A DNA stretch of 64,000 nt from NCBI GenBank assembly GCA_963620595.1, contig CAVFAY010000009.1, positions 1-64,000 on the forward strand, read 5' to 3'. The translations under genes were made by a program, and so were the position numbers. Each line of letters begins with the position of its first letter. The stretch's first letter is position 1. Shown one piece after another: positions 42,068 to 52,727 of this stretch. Below the pieces are notes generated by a model. It searched no databases and was not told the origin of the DNA. It was given only the letters and a program-made list of their open reading frames with translations. Source of the stretch: Butyricicoccus_A sp963620595. GTDB taxonomy: Bacteria > Bacillota > Clostridia > Oscillospirales > Butyricicoccaceae.

Positions 42068-43945
42068 TTATAATTCTATTGCATTTATATACAAAAATTG
42101 TTCTCCGCTAAACACATCACGTCTTGATATTTCGTAACTTACAGGAATGACACTTTGCTCTCCCGATATCAATACTTCATCTTCTCCTGAATATGTTGAT
42201 ATTCCTCTAATAGATGCGCCCATTTTAGTACCACTAATTCTAAATATCACTTTTATCTCACCTACTTTAGCTTTTCTTCTGGCAAATTTTTTTGCAATTT
42301 CTTTATCTGTAGACCATGATGCCACCCCCAACTGATCAATCATTCCACCCGTTTTTATTTTTAAAATAAATTCCTTAGCCTTTTCTTCGCTTACATGAAT
42401 CCCTCTAAATAGAGGATCTGTGTTTCCATATTTAGGAGCTCGTCTAATAAACTCTTCACAATTCTTGGCATCTTGAAAATAGTCAGATTCATAGTCTGCA
42501 TTCACTTGTGATTTTCTGATATCACTATCTGAACCAGAACTAAAAGCAATTACTGATTTTGCTAATTCTTCCGCCTTAGAAAAACTCTTAACTCCTGTAA
42601 TATTCTTCACATACTCCGTTGCTAATGCCATATTTCCATTAGCAGACCTATCTCCGTGCGCCCCGATATTTGTATTATTTTCAATACTATCGTCAACACC
42701 CGAATAATATCGTGACATTTTATTCCAGCCATAAACTTTATTACTTTCACACATCAAAGGAACATGTAGATTCGGATATACTGCCTTATGCAGTTTCTGC
42801 CATGTTGGATCTTGCGAATATTTCGAATAATCTCCCTTCCCATATCCATGCAGTGCCATATAAGCGCTTAATTCTTTTAGCTGTGGTGAAATCACATGCG
42901 ATGATACTTTACTCGAGTCATCACCATAAGGTCTATAGCCCCATGCTTCATTGTCTCCAATATATTTACCCTGTTTTGTATAATTATTCAAGTTAATCCA
43001 ATCAGCAAAAGTATGTTTCCGTTCCCCTGTTTGATTTCTGATTGATATTGCTTGTTTTGCATTAACGCTGTTTTTATTTATTAAACCACATTTAGCAGAA
43101 TTTCCGTCGTTGTGACTCTTCTGGCTTGATCCAAACATTGCACTTGCATTCCTAGCCCCTATATAAGAGTTACTTGATATTGAAGATTTTTGAGACGATG
43201 TAAAGTTAGGTCCTTTATAATTTGCATTGCCTCCTTTTGTATACTTAGACCTTCCACTAAAAGAACTAACACTCGATATCTGATTACTTTCTAAACTATT
43301 GCTCATAGGTTTTGTTGAAGCAATCATACTTGAAGATGCTATTGCAGCAGCACCAGTAGCGGTAGCAATTCCTATACCTCCACCGGTTCTACCACTACCC
43401 CCTTTACCGCCACTACTTATCTGCGTACTAGCTACACTGACATTTCCATCAAGAATTGATGCAGCCTGAGCCAATGCATCAAAGTTTTTTTGAAATAATT
43501 GATTCAAAGAAGCTCCAATAGAGGCCCATGCATCAGACATATCACTTGCTTTAGAAGCATCCTGTGATGTAATTCGAGCACGTTCCTGTATTTCATATAA
43601 CGTCTGCTGCTTTTCTTCTTCGACCTCAGCATATTCTTGCTGTGCTTCTCGAAATTCTCCCGTTGTCTGAGATATTTCACTCTCAGTATCGGATAATTCT
43701 TTGTTTTTTTGATCAATTTGATTTTCTATTAATGCAATTAGTCTATAATCCGGTTCGCCATCTTCATCAGTATCACTTTCCGCAGCAATAAGTTCAGCAT
43801 AAAGCGATGATAGTTCACTCTGCAGTGATCTTTTTCGACCTTTTAAACTTAAAAGAGTGTCGCTCAGCTTTTCTATCAAGGATTTTGCCGAGAGCTCATG
43901 AGATTTTATTTTCTCAGCCTTGCCAACAAATTCAACTGAACGCAT
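42068..43945 (-). CDS. Polymorphic toxin-like protein with C-terminal ADP-ribosyltransferase domain
   Basis: A 625-residue protein. Residues 5-130 are a long coiled coil; 165-185 a Gly/Ser-rich segment followed by a small-residue hydrophobic patch (GIGIATATGAAAIASSSMIA); 200-340 low-complexity Ser/Asn. Residues about 440-625 form an ADP-ribosyltransferase of the R-S-E class: Arg in DPLFRGIHV (about 512), Ser-x-Ser-like SWSTDKEIAKKFA (about 543), and the E-x-E glutamates in SGEDEVLISGEQS (about 588). Such domains transfer ADP-ribose from NAD+ to a target protein. The N-terminal helices resemble LXG-type delivery regions but lack the L-x-G motif. It lies just downstream of the HerA-like ATPase gene and upstream of a small probable immunity gene. 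Confidence 0.78.
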   Translation of the reverse strand: MRSVEFVGKAEKIKSHELSAKSLIEKLSDTLLSLKGRKRSLQSELSSLYAELIAAESDTDEDGEPDYRLIALIENQIDQKNKELSDTESEISQTTGEFREAQQEYAEVEEEKQQTLYEIQERARITSQDASKASDMSDAWASIGASLNQLFQKNFDALAQAASILDGNVSVASTQISSGGKGGSGRTGGGIGIATATGAAAIASSSMIASTKPMSNSLESNQISSVSSFSGRSKYTKGGNANYKGPNFTSSQKSSISSNSYIGARNASAMFGSSQKSHNDGNSAKCGLINKNSVNAKQAISIRNQTGERKHTFADWINLNNYTKQGKYIGDNEAWGYRPYGDDSSKVSSHVISPQLKELSAYMALHGYGKGDYSKYSQDPTWQKLHKAVYPNLHVPLMCESNKVYGWNKMSRYYSGVDDSIENNTNIGAHGDRSANGNMALATEYVKNITGVKSFSKAEELAKSVIAFSSGSDSDIRKSQVNADYESDYFQDAKNCEEFIRRAPKYGNTDPLFRGIHVSEEKAKEFILKIKTGGMIDQLGVASWSTDKEIAKKFARRKAKVGEIKVIFRISGTKMGASIRGISTYSGEDEVLISGEQSVIPVSYEISRRDVFSGEQFLYINAIEL

Positions 43946-43972
43946 AGCTATTTCGACACCCTCCTCTTTTAG

Positions 43973-46900
43973 TTACCATGCTTCTTTAAAGATCTTTATC
44001 CAACGATTTTGAACTCTAGTCCAAGAAGTCTTTTCTGTCTCCGGAACAGTACCTTTTAATTTTAGTTCTTGTATAATTTCCGAACACTTCTTAACTGCAA
44101 ATCTCGAAGGACCGTCATTTAACATTTCCTGGATAGCTATGTCTCCCAAATCCATCATGCTATCTAAATACTGCATGTAAAAATTAACTAAGATAACTTG
44201 ATAATCAAAACGTTCAACATTGTATCCGCTATAAGCTTTAAAATACGCATTATGGGTGTCTCGAATCAGTCTGATTAGCTTTTTCTTTTCGTCCATATTA
44301 TCGGATGAGATTAACTGCTCTGTTTTCTGTAACCTGTTAGTGTTTGCCAGTTCAATACGCGCCAACAAATCCACGTTAATAATAACTGCTGCCTCTTCTC
44401 TCAGCTCTTTATAACGATCACAACCAGACAATTTGGTATCAGCATCATCGTCCAAATAGTTTACAATTTCCAGATGCAACTCCCGTATTTGCTTTGACGC
44501 TTTAAGAAATACAATTCTGTCAGAACCATTTAAAAATCTAAACCCTTCTTTAATCGGACCCACAACCATAGAATGAAGCATTTTATATAACGCAAACTTT
44601 CTTTCCTTATAGTTATTAATTTGCTTCGTTATTTGTTCATATTTTTCTGAATCATCGACATATAATGCTTTCGCTTCAGATTCCTTTATTAATATCAGTC
44701 TTTCTGTAGTTTCCGCGTATATATCTGCTTTTCTATAAACAGAAAGAAATTCTTCTGTCCAAGCAGAACAATATTCAGTTATATACTTTTCACGATCACT
44801 ATCTAGCTGAAGTATTCTCTTCGCCCTTGCAACTAAGTTTTTCTTCTTAAGATATGTATCGTTTACCCAGTAATATACACTTGCGTATTGCAAATCAGGA
44901 TATATTTCGCTATTTTCTAATACACATTTTTTTGTCCTATCCAACGAAACAAAACGCTCGGTATCAGATATAACATTTTTAAGTTCAGATACTAGAATTT
45001 CTGTCAACTCATATACATCCACCAGTGAACGCATGGTTTCAAAAATAGTAAAAAATCCGCTAACAGAAGCTACATACAGTTTTTCTGAAGTGAAATCATA
45101 ATTATTCGCTAGCGTGATTGTCGCATAGTACTGGTTAATATAGTCCCAACAAAGCTGATGTAACTCTCGACCGTACTTTTGAAGAAATCGTTTTTTCCGC
45201 TCTCCAACTGCTTGTTTTTGTTTCTGCAACTCAATTTTGTTACGCTCAATACCTTCTGGAGTCTGCATTTCCATTGAAGCCTCTTCTTGATTTTTAATAC
45301 CTTTATTTAATTCTCTAATAATCAGATATTCCTTATCAATACTCTCTTTAAGTTTCTCACCGCGCCTACGTAACTGGTCATACTCGGCATCTATTTTTTC
45401 CTTCATTATCTTTGCGCTGGTAAGAAGGGTCGTACGATAAGTTTGATTATCTCTCAAATAAGAAAACAGCTGCTTGTTGGTCGGCGACTCATATTTTTTC
45501 TTGTCTTCATTATTAATGTCCCACTCATGAACCTTCATCTTATAAGGTTTTAAAAGATCTTCATAAAAAATCAAAGCCCAACCTGTTTCAAATGTGCCTT
45601 GTTCTTCCAATTGATCTAGTGATGCAGACATTGTGCTTCCTAAGAGTGCTCTATCATCCTGAGCCGTAATCTTATGTGCAATTTTAAGTCCTGTATTTTT
45701 TAAGACTTCTGGTGCCATAACAGTCGGCAACTGATCAGCAATAACAACCCCTTCACCTAAAGCGCGCACCTCTGCCAGCATTTTTACAACATACTTTGTA
45801 GCAGATATTTTAGGGTCTACAGAATCTCCCATCGGGCTATCTGTATTAGGACCAATTAAATTGTGTGCCTCCTCATAGAAAATCACATGATTCAGCTCTT
45901 TGCTTGGCTTATTAGGATCGCTTGCATTATCGCTGGTTTTTCTCACCTTCAAAGTTTCTCTAATCAATGTAGAAAGTAGCAGTGACATAAAGTTTGCAGG
46001 ACCTTCACCAAGAGATTCTAATTCAATAATTGCAGGCACGTCTAACCATTCTTCTGGTTTTAAGATTGATTCTCGAACATTATATACATTACCAATCTCA
46101 CGTTTCAAAAGACTGCCTACACGAACCTCTAATACTGATTGTAAATTACCTAAACTTTCACCTTGATAATGAGAATTTTTTACTGCCACCTCAAGCGATG
46201 CATACAATTCTTGTAATGTAGGAAATTCATGACGATAATTGCCATTTTCATCTAATGTATTTCTCTCATTAACATTCCAGCCTTTATCAAGGTATACTTT
46301 TTCTATACATGTATCAATAAAATGCGGTGAAGGTGGCGGCAAGAAAAAAGCACCAGCAAACACGGCATTTAAATTAGCAATATGCTCTGCTAATGTTAAA
46401 CCGACAGGAAATTGGAATGGATTAATATGGAGAGGAAAATACGTATCAGCTCCAGGCGAAAAAATCCTTAATCTTTCCATTCCTTTAATCTTTGCCAAAG
46501 CACGATATTCCTGCTTTGCCGGTTCCAAAACTAGGAAGGGAATTTTTTCTTCTGTATCTCTCCACAAACTCGTTACCAAGTGAAGCATTGTATTTGTTTT
46601 TCCTGCACCAGGTACACCTGCAATAAAGGCATGCTTTTTGAATAGTTTAATTGGGAAATTAACATCATAACCCAAACTACTAGTTCCTAAAGAAATAGAC
46701 TCTCCATCTTTTTCCTTAAATGGCTTAGGATCTGTTTCTTTCAAGCATTCTATCGATTCTCCCGGATAGAGAATCGGCAGTGAGAACATCGGTCTCAACT
46801 CTTCAAGCGTATACAATGTCAAAAGCTGCGCAACGTAATTGCCAGGCTCCTTATAATACAATGGTGAGTCCGGTCTAAGTTTAAGAGTTTCATTTTCAGC

Positions 46901-48538
46901 GAGTTGAACCAGATTAAGCGCTCTCTGATCACTGTAATAAACGGTCATTCCACTCTCTTTATATATTTTTTCAATAATATAAGTGCCTGATTCTACTGCC
47001 TCAGCAGCTACACTATCAGCCAACATAACTGCGATATCTTCTTTGTCAGAAAAAGCAACTATATTAGCAAAGAACTGTGGAAATTTCATTAAATTTTGCA
47101 AATATTTATCCCATGACTTGATAATATTCTCGCTGTTATCATCCCTACCTTGTTGTCTTTCAGATATTCTCTTTCTTGTATCTGCGTAAGGTAATATTTT
47201 TTGTCTAATCAGTTGGGTTTGCTCAACAGGGAAGATATCTATTCTCAGTGCAACAGTACTGTTATATCCTTCCATTAATTTCAGAACATTGAACAATCGA
47301 CCATCTTTACATGGTTCCCACTCCATAATTGAGTAAAGAGGTACTTCTCCTGCCGGATCAATACCCTCCAATCTATTCTGCGCAGGAAGATAATAATCTT
47401 TTTTTGTCAAGAACGCAGCAAAATTGAACTTCCGTTCTATTTCCGGCGCATTTGTCAAAAATGTATTTGCTTCTCCAGAATTAATATCGTGACATCCAAG
47501 CTCTACAATGGTATTCCCTAATGAATTGAAGTAACAAAAGGCAACTTTATCTGATCCGCTTTGAAAATAATTAAAAAAACGGTTAATTTGTTCATCAGAC
47601 AAATTATAGTTATATTCATCTGGCTTTGTTTCATCATCATGAATGACAAATAACGTATTTTCCCCTTTATCATTCATTCCGAATTTAATGTGCCTAGCTG
47701 CGATATGTCTCTCAGAAAAATATAGAGGCACCATTTTCGAACCAATTTCAATAATTTTATTGCCGTCCGGTTCGAAATAACAAATAAACCGAGTTCCATC
47801 ATCAGCAGAACGCTCTTCCATGAACACCTGCTCCCAAGTTTCACTTAGCTCATAATCAAAATCTTCAGACAAAGAATCAATCTTATCATCTTCAAACAGT
47901 CTCAGTTTTCCATCTACTATTTGTATTCTCTTTGCAAAAACATGTTTTCTAGAAAAAAGAATTTGTCCGCTCTTATTGGTCTTCAATGAATTAAAACTCA
48001 GAACTGCATCTGCATCAGAAGCAATTTCGCAAGTAATTGTTTGGCGTAACCTCATATCCACTTCTGTTCTATAACTATTAACATCAGAAATATTAAATTT
48101 GCTTATTCCATAATTTTTTTTCTGTCCCGCAACGTTTTTTAGAATAATAATATTCTCTGTTCGTTTATCAGATGTCAACAATGTGCCTGCAAAAAAATCT
48201 GTACTCACTTCATAACAATGAAAATCATAGTATGTGCTTAAGACAGATGTTGTTAAGAACTCTCGTATTCCCTCTAACTTTCTCTTATCTTTTGATGTCG
48301 CATAAAACACGACCGACAAGTGATGGCCTTTAGGAATTCTTTCATCAGGGTCAAAATAATATAAAAGATGAAAATATACTCCGGATGTGGAACCGAGTCT
48401 GTGAAGTTGGCGCAGAAATACTCCATGTTTATCCATAATATCATCGACACTGGATCCATCTAACGCACTATATTTTGTTAATGTCAAATCGGGAATTCTA
48501 TCTACTGTAAACACTAGATAGTATGTCTGCTCTTCCAT
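43973..48538 (-). CDS. HerA/VirB4-like ATPase (DUF87) with C-terminal coiled coil
   Basis: A 1521-residue protein. About 620 N-terminal residues are of unknown fold. The ATPase follows: Walker A FIAGVPGAGKTNT near residue 640, Walker B HVIFYEEAHNLIG near 888, then a sensor-like VIADQLPTVMAPEVLKNTGL and QDDRALLG, the pattern of HerA/VirB4-type DNA- or protein-pumping hexamers. Residues about 1040-1120 are a strong coiled coil, and the last 400 residues are helical. No membrane segment. It is far longer than HerA (about 500). It lies between a small acidic protein gene and the toxin-like gene. I infer that it powers transfer of the toxin or assembly of its carrier; a DNA-related defence role is the alternative. 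Confidence 0.8.
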   Translation of the reverse strand: MEEQTYYLVFTVDRIPDLTLTKYSALDGSSVDDIMDKHGVFLRQLHRLGSTSGVYFHLLYYFDPDERIPKGHHLSVVFYATSKDKRKLEGIREFLTTSVLSTYYDFHCYEVSTDFFAGTLLTSDKRTENIIILKNVAGQKKNYGISKFNISDVNSYRTEVDMRLRQTITCEIASDADAVLSFNSLKTNKSGQILFSRKHVFAKRIQIVDGKLRLFEDDKIDSLSEDFDYELSETWEQVFMEERSADDGTRFICYFEPDGNKIIEIGSKMVPLYFSERHIAARHIKFGMNDKGENTLFVIHDDETKPDEYNYNLSDEQINRFFNYFQSGSDKVAFCYFNSLGNTIVELGCHDINSGEANTFLTNAPEIERKFNFAAFLTKKDYYLPAQNRLEGIDPAGEVPLYSIMEWEPCKDGRLFNVLKLMEGYNSTVALRIDIFPVEQTQLIRQKILPYADTRKRISERQQGRDDNSENIIKSWDKYLQNLMKFPQFFANIVAFSDKEDIAVMLADSVAAEAVESGTYIIEKIYKESGMTVYYSDQRALNLVQLAENETLKLRPDSPLYYKEPGNYVAQLLTLYTLEELRPMFSLPILYPGESIECLKETDPKPFKEKDGESISLGTSSLGYDVNFPIKLFKKHAFIAGVPGAGKTNTMLHLVTSLWRDTEEKIPFLVLEPAKQEYRALAKIKGMERLRIFSPGADTYFPLHINPFQFPVGLTLAEHIANLNAVFAGAFFLPPPSPHFIDTCIEKVYLDKGWNVNERNTLDENGNYRHEFPTLQELYASLEVAVKNSHYQGESLGNLQSVLEVRVGSLLKREIGNVYNVRESILKPEEWLDVPAIIELESLGEGPANFMSLLLSTLIRETLKVRKTSDNASDPNKPSKELNHVIFYEEAHNLIGPNTDSPMGDSVDPKISATKYVVKMLAEVRALGEGVVIADQLPTVMAPEVLKNTGLKIAHKITAQDDRALLGSTMSASLDQLEEQGTFETGWALIFYEDLLKPYKMKVHEWDINNEDKKKYESPTNKQLFSYLRDNQTYRTTLLTSAKIMKEKIDAEYDQLRRRGEKLKESIDKEYLIIRELNKGIKNQEEASMEMQTPEGIERNKIELQKQKQAVGERKKRFLQKYGRELHQLCWDYINQYYATITLANNYDFTSEKLYVASVSGFFTIFETMRSLVDVYELTEILVSELKNVISDTERFVSLDRTKKCVLENSEIYPDLQYASVYYWVNDTYLKKKNLVARAKRILQLDSDREKYITEYCSAWTEEFLSVYRKADIYAETTERLILIKESEAKALYVDDSEKYEQITKQINNYKERKFALYKMLHSMVVGPIKEGFRFLNGSDRIVFLKASKQIRELHLEIVNYLDDDADTKLSGCDRYKELREEAAVIINVDLLARIELANTNRLQKTEQLISSDNMDEKKKLIRLIRDTHNAYFKAYSGYNVERFDYQVILVNFYMQYLDSMMDLGDIAIQEMLNDGPSRFAVKKCSEIIQELKLKGTVPETEKTSWTRVQNRWIKIFKEAW

Positions 48539-48576
48539 TCACATTTTCCTTTCCGCCTCATAGTAAGCTATTTTAC

Positions 48577-49056
48577 TTACCAATCTTCTTTCATGTTCTG
48601 AATAATATTATCAATTTCAGTATTGGACTGTTCCTGAATTTCTTCTCCACTGGTTGCAATCTCATTAAACTCACTAGCGCTTTCTTCAAATTTGCTTTCA
48701 AGTCTAGAACCTATGCCTCCATAATTTCCATCCATTGCACTCGCTTTACTTTCATCATCCTTTTCGTGACCTTCAAGGTCTTTCATTTCATCTATCGTAC
48801 TTTCCATCCGGCTATTTACTTCATTTTTAGGAGCTTCCATCCGACTTTCTGCAATTTGATCTGCAATTTCCTTTCCTTGATCCTCGCCATCCTCAATAGA
48901 AGCTTTATCATCATCGTCAACACCTTCTAAAGAATGGATGATTTCGACATTTCGATTTTTTCCTTCAAGGATCTGCTCCGAGTCTTCTTGAATCTCCTGA
49001 TACTTGTCCTGATTTTCTTTTACGCTTTCAAGGCCTTTGTTCTTGAATTCACCCAT
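48577..49056 (-). CDS. Small acidic helical protein of the ATPase operon
   Basis: A 159-residue, very acidic, helix-rich protein (about one third Asp and Glu) with no signal peptide, cysteine cluster or W-x-G motif; its only Trp is the last residue (NIIQNMKEDW). Size and position between the FtsK and HerA-type genes recall the WXG100-like substrates or chaperones of type VII systems, but sequence does not prove it. The ATG at 49056 follows a GGAGG site that is part of a perfect 20-bp tandem duplication. Not recognised. Confidence 0.6.
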   Translation of the reverse strand: MGEFKNKGLESVKENQDKYQEIQEDSEQILEGKNRNVEIIHSLEGVDDDDKASIEDGEDQGKEIADQIAESRMEAPKNEVNSRMESTIDEMKDLEGHEKDDESKASAMDGNYGGIGSRLESKFEESASEFNEIATSGEEIQEQSNTEIDNIIQNMKEDW

Positions 49057-49096
49057 GATGCAACCTCCATTAATTTGATGCAACCTCCATTAATTT
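49057..49096 (-). repeat. Perfect 20-bp tandem duplication containing the ribosome binding site
   Basis: GATGCAACCTCCATTAATTT occurs twice in direct succession (49057-49076, 49077-49096). On the minus strand each unit carries ATGGAGGTTGCATC, so the gene for the small acidic protein has two GGAGG sites 20 bases apart. Confidence 0.9.
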
Positions 49097-49147
49097 AAAG
49101 AAGGAGAGGGCAAGAGTGATATTATAACTTCCCCTCTCCGTAATTCA

Positions 49148-52100
49148 TTACTGATTCAAAGATTTACATATAGTTCTAAGCCATTCTTCATCTGGAGTCT
49201 GGTATGGTCTGAAGTTTCTCGTATCATCGATTCGATTATTATATACAGCTGTATTTTCACCAAACTGACTAATATCATTCACACCAACAAACTGCGAATA
49301 GTCTTCTTTCGGCATATCAAAAGCAATCTTCTGATAGAAATAAGTAATAAGTTTTCGATCTGCAAAATCAAGAGCTTTAAAATCATCCTGCCAAAAAACA
49401 GAATGAATTCCGTTCTGAGTTCCCATTGTCAGTATTACTTCAACCATTTCTTTCATTGAATGCGTTGGTCCCTGATTTTTCGAAGACATCATACTCATAA
49501 TATCCTGATTCTCCGTAGCCTTGTCTTCAGATTTCAAGTCTTCAGCTCTCTGATAGCCAAATACCATTAAATACTTATTCTCACTCTTTGCACTGCTCTG
49601 CGCATTCAGTGATGCCGAATATAGCTTTTGAATTGTATTTTTAATCTCGCTAGGCTTACTGATGGGAATATCCTTTACATACTTTGTCAACATTTTTGTA
49701 GCTAATTGCTCAAGCGTATCAATAAAATAACTATCTCTGAGAGGCTTGTAGTTTAAGAAGTAAATAAACGGTTCATCAGGCGCTTTTTTGTTGTGAGATA
49801 CCCAATAGTTAATTGCCAAACTAAGCATAGTAAACGCAAACATACTTCTCGCCTTATCACTATCAGAACCAATCATCAACATGTTTGCATACTCATTTCT
49901 CACAAGATCCATATTGAGATCATTCTCAATGCTAAGAGGCTCACCTAAATATAAGCGTCCAAGAACTTTGCAATCTTCCATTCTATAATTCGTAAACTGA
50001 TTGAAAATGCTGTACCTATTATCTTCAATGTTAGAAAGAAGAATTCTTGTTTTATTGTCAGAATATTTGCAAGTTCTTTCACTGATACCTTTCAGAATTT
50101 CTCGATGTTTAGACGGGGCAATGAAAGCTACACGGAAGTGACTGTTGTACTCCTTGTTACCAGTTTCCGAATTATAGATTGCACGTCCCGGATCGTCAAT
50201 TGAAATCTGTTCCACATCTGAACTGCCATCTCCAAGTAGAAGAGATGCATCTGCTTTAGAACATTTCAGAACAATTCTTACTGCCATCTGATCATAAACA
50301 GACTTATCTAAACCACCTACATTTGAATAGCTCTGAGATGCAAGAATAATATGGACGCCAAAAGCTCGACCTTGACGAACAATTCGCTCCATCATCTCTG
50401 CAGATTCTTTTCCGATCTTATCGCTAGCATTTGAAAACAATTCATGGAATTCATCCATAATAACCAAAATCCGTGGCATCGGATCCGAATTCTGCAGTGC
50501 ACGATAGTCCTCAATACGATCAATTTTTCTATCTTTCACACGTTTAAAACGATTTGCTCTAATCTTCTGTTCTCTTTCGAGATCTTTAAGAATGTTGTAG
50601 CCGAACTCCCTTTCACTCTCAATTGCAACAACTTTGAAAGAAGGGAGCTTGTAATCTGCATAAATCTTAAATTCAACACCACGCTTGAAGTCTACTAAAT
50701 AGATACGCAATTCATCTGGTGCATATTGAGAAAGGGCTTGAAGAATAATTGTATGTAATAAGCTAGACTTACCAGATCCCGCAACACCTGCAATAAGTGC
50801 ATGATGGCTACCACCCACTCCCAGAGTAAGATACTGAATTTCGTTTGCACCATGTAAGCCGATCGGAATTTTAATTCCATTCTTTGTTGTGGTTTCCGCT
50901 TCTTCTCGTTCATTCTCTATTCCACTTACCTTTTCAATGTCAATAACAACCTTGTCAGCAGATTTAATTCCCTTTCTCAACGTATCGATTATCTTATCCA
51001 TACGCTGATCGGATGGCATTTCAATTCCATTCCATACCAAGTTCTTTCCTCTAACAGTATCCTTCGCACAAGTTATTTTTCTAACATTATTTGAGTAGTT
51101 AAAAATCTGGAAACCACTCTCAATATTATTTACCAGAGGATGAGAACGTTCGGAGATCTTACTATATTGGCTCTCATTTCTATAGATAACGGTAAAAACA
51201 CCACATTTAGGACCAGACGCAGAAATCTGTTCCAAGAGTCTTAATGACCGATCTGATAAACCTGCAGGAAAATCCATAAGCATGATAATCTGATATGCCT
51301 CTGCATTTTGTTCTGCCTCTTTATTATACTCAAAGATATTATTGTATTTTCCTTGTAAGCATCTCTGTGTAACATTGGAGATATGCTCAGTCATAATTCT
51401 CAACTTATCTTCGATATCATTAGGCGAAGACCAAATTTTACCGTTAATTGCTTCACTAGTTCTATCGTCTATATTAACCAGCCGAGTGAATATAGCAAAA
51501 CTTTCTCCTAATGAAACTGGATCCACGAATGTAAAATTAATTTTTCCAGGCGGCAACATCATAAACAAGCGCATTCCCATGTCGCGCGCATCTGAAACCA
51601 CATTCTGTTTTTCATTTCCATTAAATCTAAATAAATAGTTAAATTTGGAATCAAACTTAGCACAATTAGGAATGAAGAGTTTTCCCTCTCGGTACATAAA
51701 GTAATAGTACTTATCCAGAAATTCTTTTGTATATTCACAAAAATTCCAAGAGGAAATATCATACTCTAAAGTGCTTATATAAATGTTATGAGGCATCTCC
51801 TTAACACATTCATATCTTTCATAAGAAGGCTCAAGTGAATAGAGTCTAATATATTCGTCCAAAAATTCTGAAGGGGAAAATTTTGAACAAAAACAATCCA
51901 TAATTTCAATCAACTTTGACTGCTTGTCAGCCACATAGCTACTTTCAGTATTTATAGTCTCTTTTTTTGTCTTTAATCTCTGCTGTGAAAATACCGACGA
52001 TATTTCATCGAATTCTTTCATAGCATTATTCCAAACTCTTTCCATATCTTGGTGAGATGAATCTCCAACATTTCGATAATTCACCCGAATATGATCCTTG

Positions 52101-52669
52101 TTTCCAACAAGCGCGACACGCAAATTTGCTACTTCCTGATTAAGTATTTGTTCAGCATTTCGGCACAAGCAATATAACCGTGAACTGGCTATAGCAATGT
52201 TCTTCTTTTTTCCATCATTAATTGCACTATTTACCGCCTGAGCTAGCTCAATAAAATCCGTTTTTCCTGCAATAAGTTCATCAACAGTTATATTTACTGG
52301 GTGCGTCTGATTAGTTTTTGCAGAATTATATTCCGCTTTGTTTGAAATGCTATTCTCTGAGCTTGCAATCAAAGATAATATCTGTTTGCATTTTTGTAAT
52401 CTTACAAGAATATTCTTCTTATCTCCAATGTCGTGCGCATGTACATCATTCATATTCTTTTGATAGGCAGAACAAACACTAGCGCTCTTAGACATAATGT
52501 CCTCTGTAGTCCGCTTTAATTCTGTATGAATTGTATCCCACTCTTTCTTTTCGCCCAATTCCCTGTCAGTCATTCGCTTATCTGTAGCTGCAAAAACAGC
52601 CTTTATTTCCTTATCAAAAGAAAAAATCTTATTAAGAAATTCTACGAATAATCCCGCTGTATACTCCAT
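49148..52669 (-). CDS. FtsK/SpoIIIE-family ATPase (EssC-like motor)
   Basis: A 1173-residue protein. The N-terminal 500 residues are mostly helical and unrecognised, with no transmembrane segment or FHA domain. The first FtsK/SpoIIIE domain has Walker A ALIAGVAGSGKSSLLHTII near 625-640, LRIYLVDFKRGVEFKIYADY, Walker B ILVIMDEFHELFSN near 735-748, then RQGRAFGVHIILASQS. A degenerate second ATPase-like region lies at about 900-1100 (NMLMIGSDSDKARSMFAFTM), with no proper Walker A. Type VII EssC proteins have membrane anchors and two or three FtsK domains; this one does not. It is 59 bases after the zinc-ribbon coiled-coil gene and belongs to the same operon. Confidence 0.85.
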   Translation of the reverse strand: MEYTAGLFVEFLNKIFSFDKEIKAVFAATDKRMTDRELGEKKEWDTIHTELKRTTEDIMSKSASVCSAYQKNMNDVHAHDIGDKKNILVRLQKCKQILSLIASSENSISNKAEYNSAKTNQTHPVNITVDELIAGKTDFIELAQAVNSAINDGKKKNIAIASSRLYCLCRNAEQILNQEVANLRVALVGNKDHIRVNYRNVGDSSHQDMERVWNNAMKEFDEISSVFSQQRLKTKKETINTESSYVADKQSKLIEIMDCFCSKFSPSEFLDEYIRLYSLEPSYERYECVKEMPHNIYISTLEYDISSWNFCEYTKEFLDKYYYFMYREGKLFIPNCAKFDSKFNYLFRFNGNEKQNVVSDARDMGMRLFMMLPPGKINFTFVDPVSLGESFAIFTRLVNIDDRTSEAINGKIWSSPNDIEDKLRIMTEHISNVTQRCLQGKYNNIFEYNKEAEQNAEAYQIIMLMDFPAGLSDRSLRLLEQISASGPKCGVFTVIYRNESQYSKISERSHPLVNNIESGFQIFNYSNNVRKITCAKDTVRGKNLVWNGIEMPSDQRMDKIIDTLRKGIKSADKVVIDIEKVSGIENEREEAETTTKNGIKIPIGLHGANEIQYLTLGVGGSHHALIAGVAGSGKSSLLHTIILQALSQYAPDELRIYLVDFKRGVEFKIYADYKLPSFKVVAIESEREFGYNILKDLEREQKIRANRFKRVKDRKIDRIEDYRALQNSDPMPRILVIMDEFHELFSNASDKIGKESAEMMERIVRQGRAFGVHIILASQSYSNVGGLDKSVYDQMAVRIVLKCSKADASLLLGDGSSDVEQISIDDPGRAIYNSETGNKEYNSHFRVAFIAPSKHREILKGISERTCKYSDNKTRILLSNIEDNRYSIFNQFTNYRMEDCKVLGRLYLGEPLSIENDLNMDLVRNEYANMLMIGSDSDKARSMFAFTMLSLAINYWVSHNKKAPDEPFIYFLNYKPLRDSYFIDTLEQLATKMLTKYVKDIPISKPSEIKNTIQKLYSASLNAQSSAKSENKYLMVFGYQRAEDLKSEDKATENQDIMSMMSSKNQGPTHSMKEMVEVILTMGTQNGIHSVFWQDDFKALDFADRKLITYFYQKIAFDMPKEDYSQFVGVNDISQFGENTAVYNNRIDDTRNFRPYQTPDEEWLRTICKSLNQ

Positions 52670-52727
52670 ATATTATTAAACTCCTTTCTGATTCATCTTC
52701 CATTAACCAATATGTGAAGCATTACGA

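Noticed and set aside
49148..52669. Classical type VII (ESX/Ess) secretion locus
   Set aside because: The FtsK protein lacks the membrane anchors and FHA domains of EssC, and no WXG100, EsaA, EssA or EssB homologue is recognisable.
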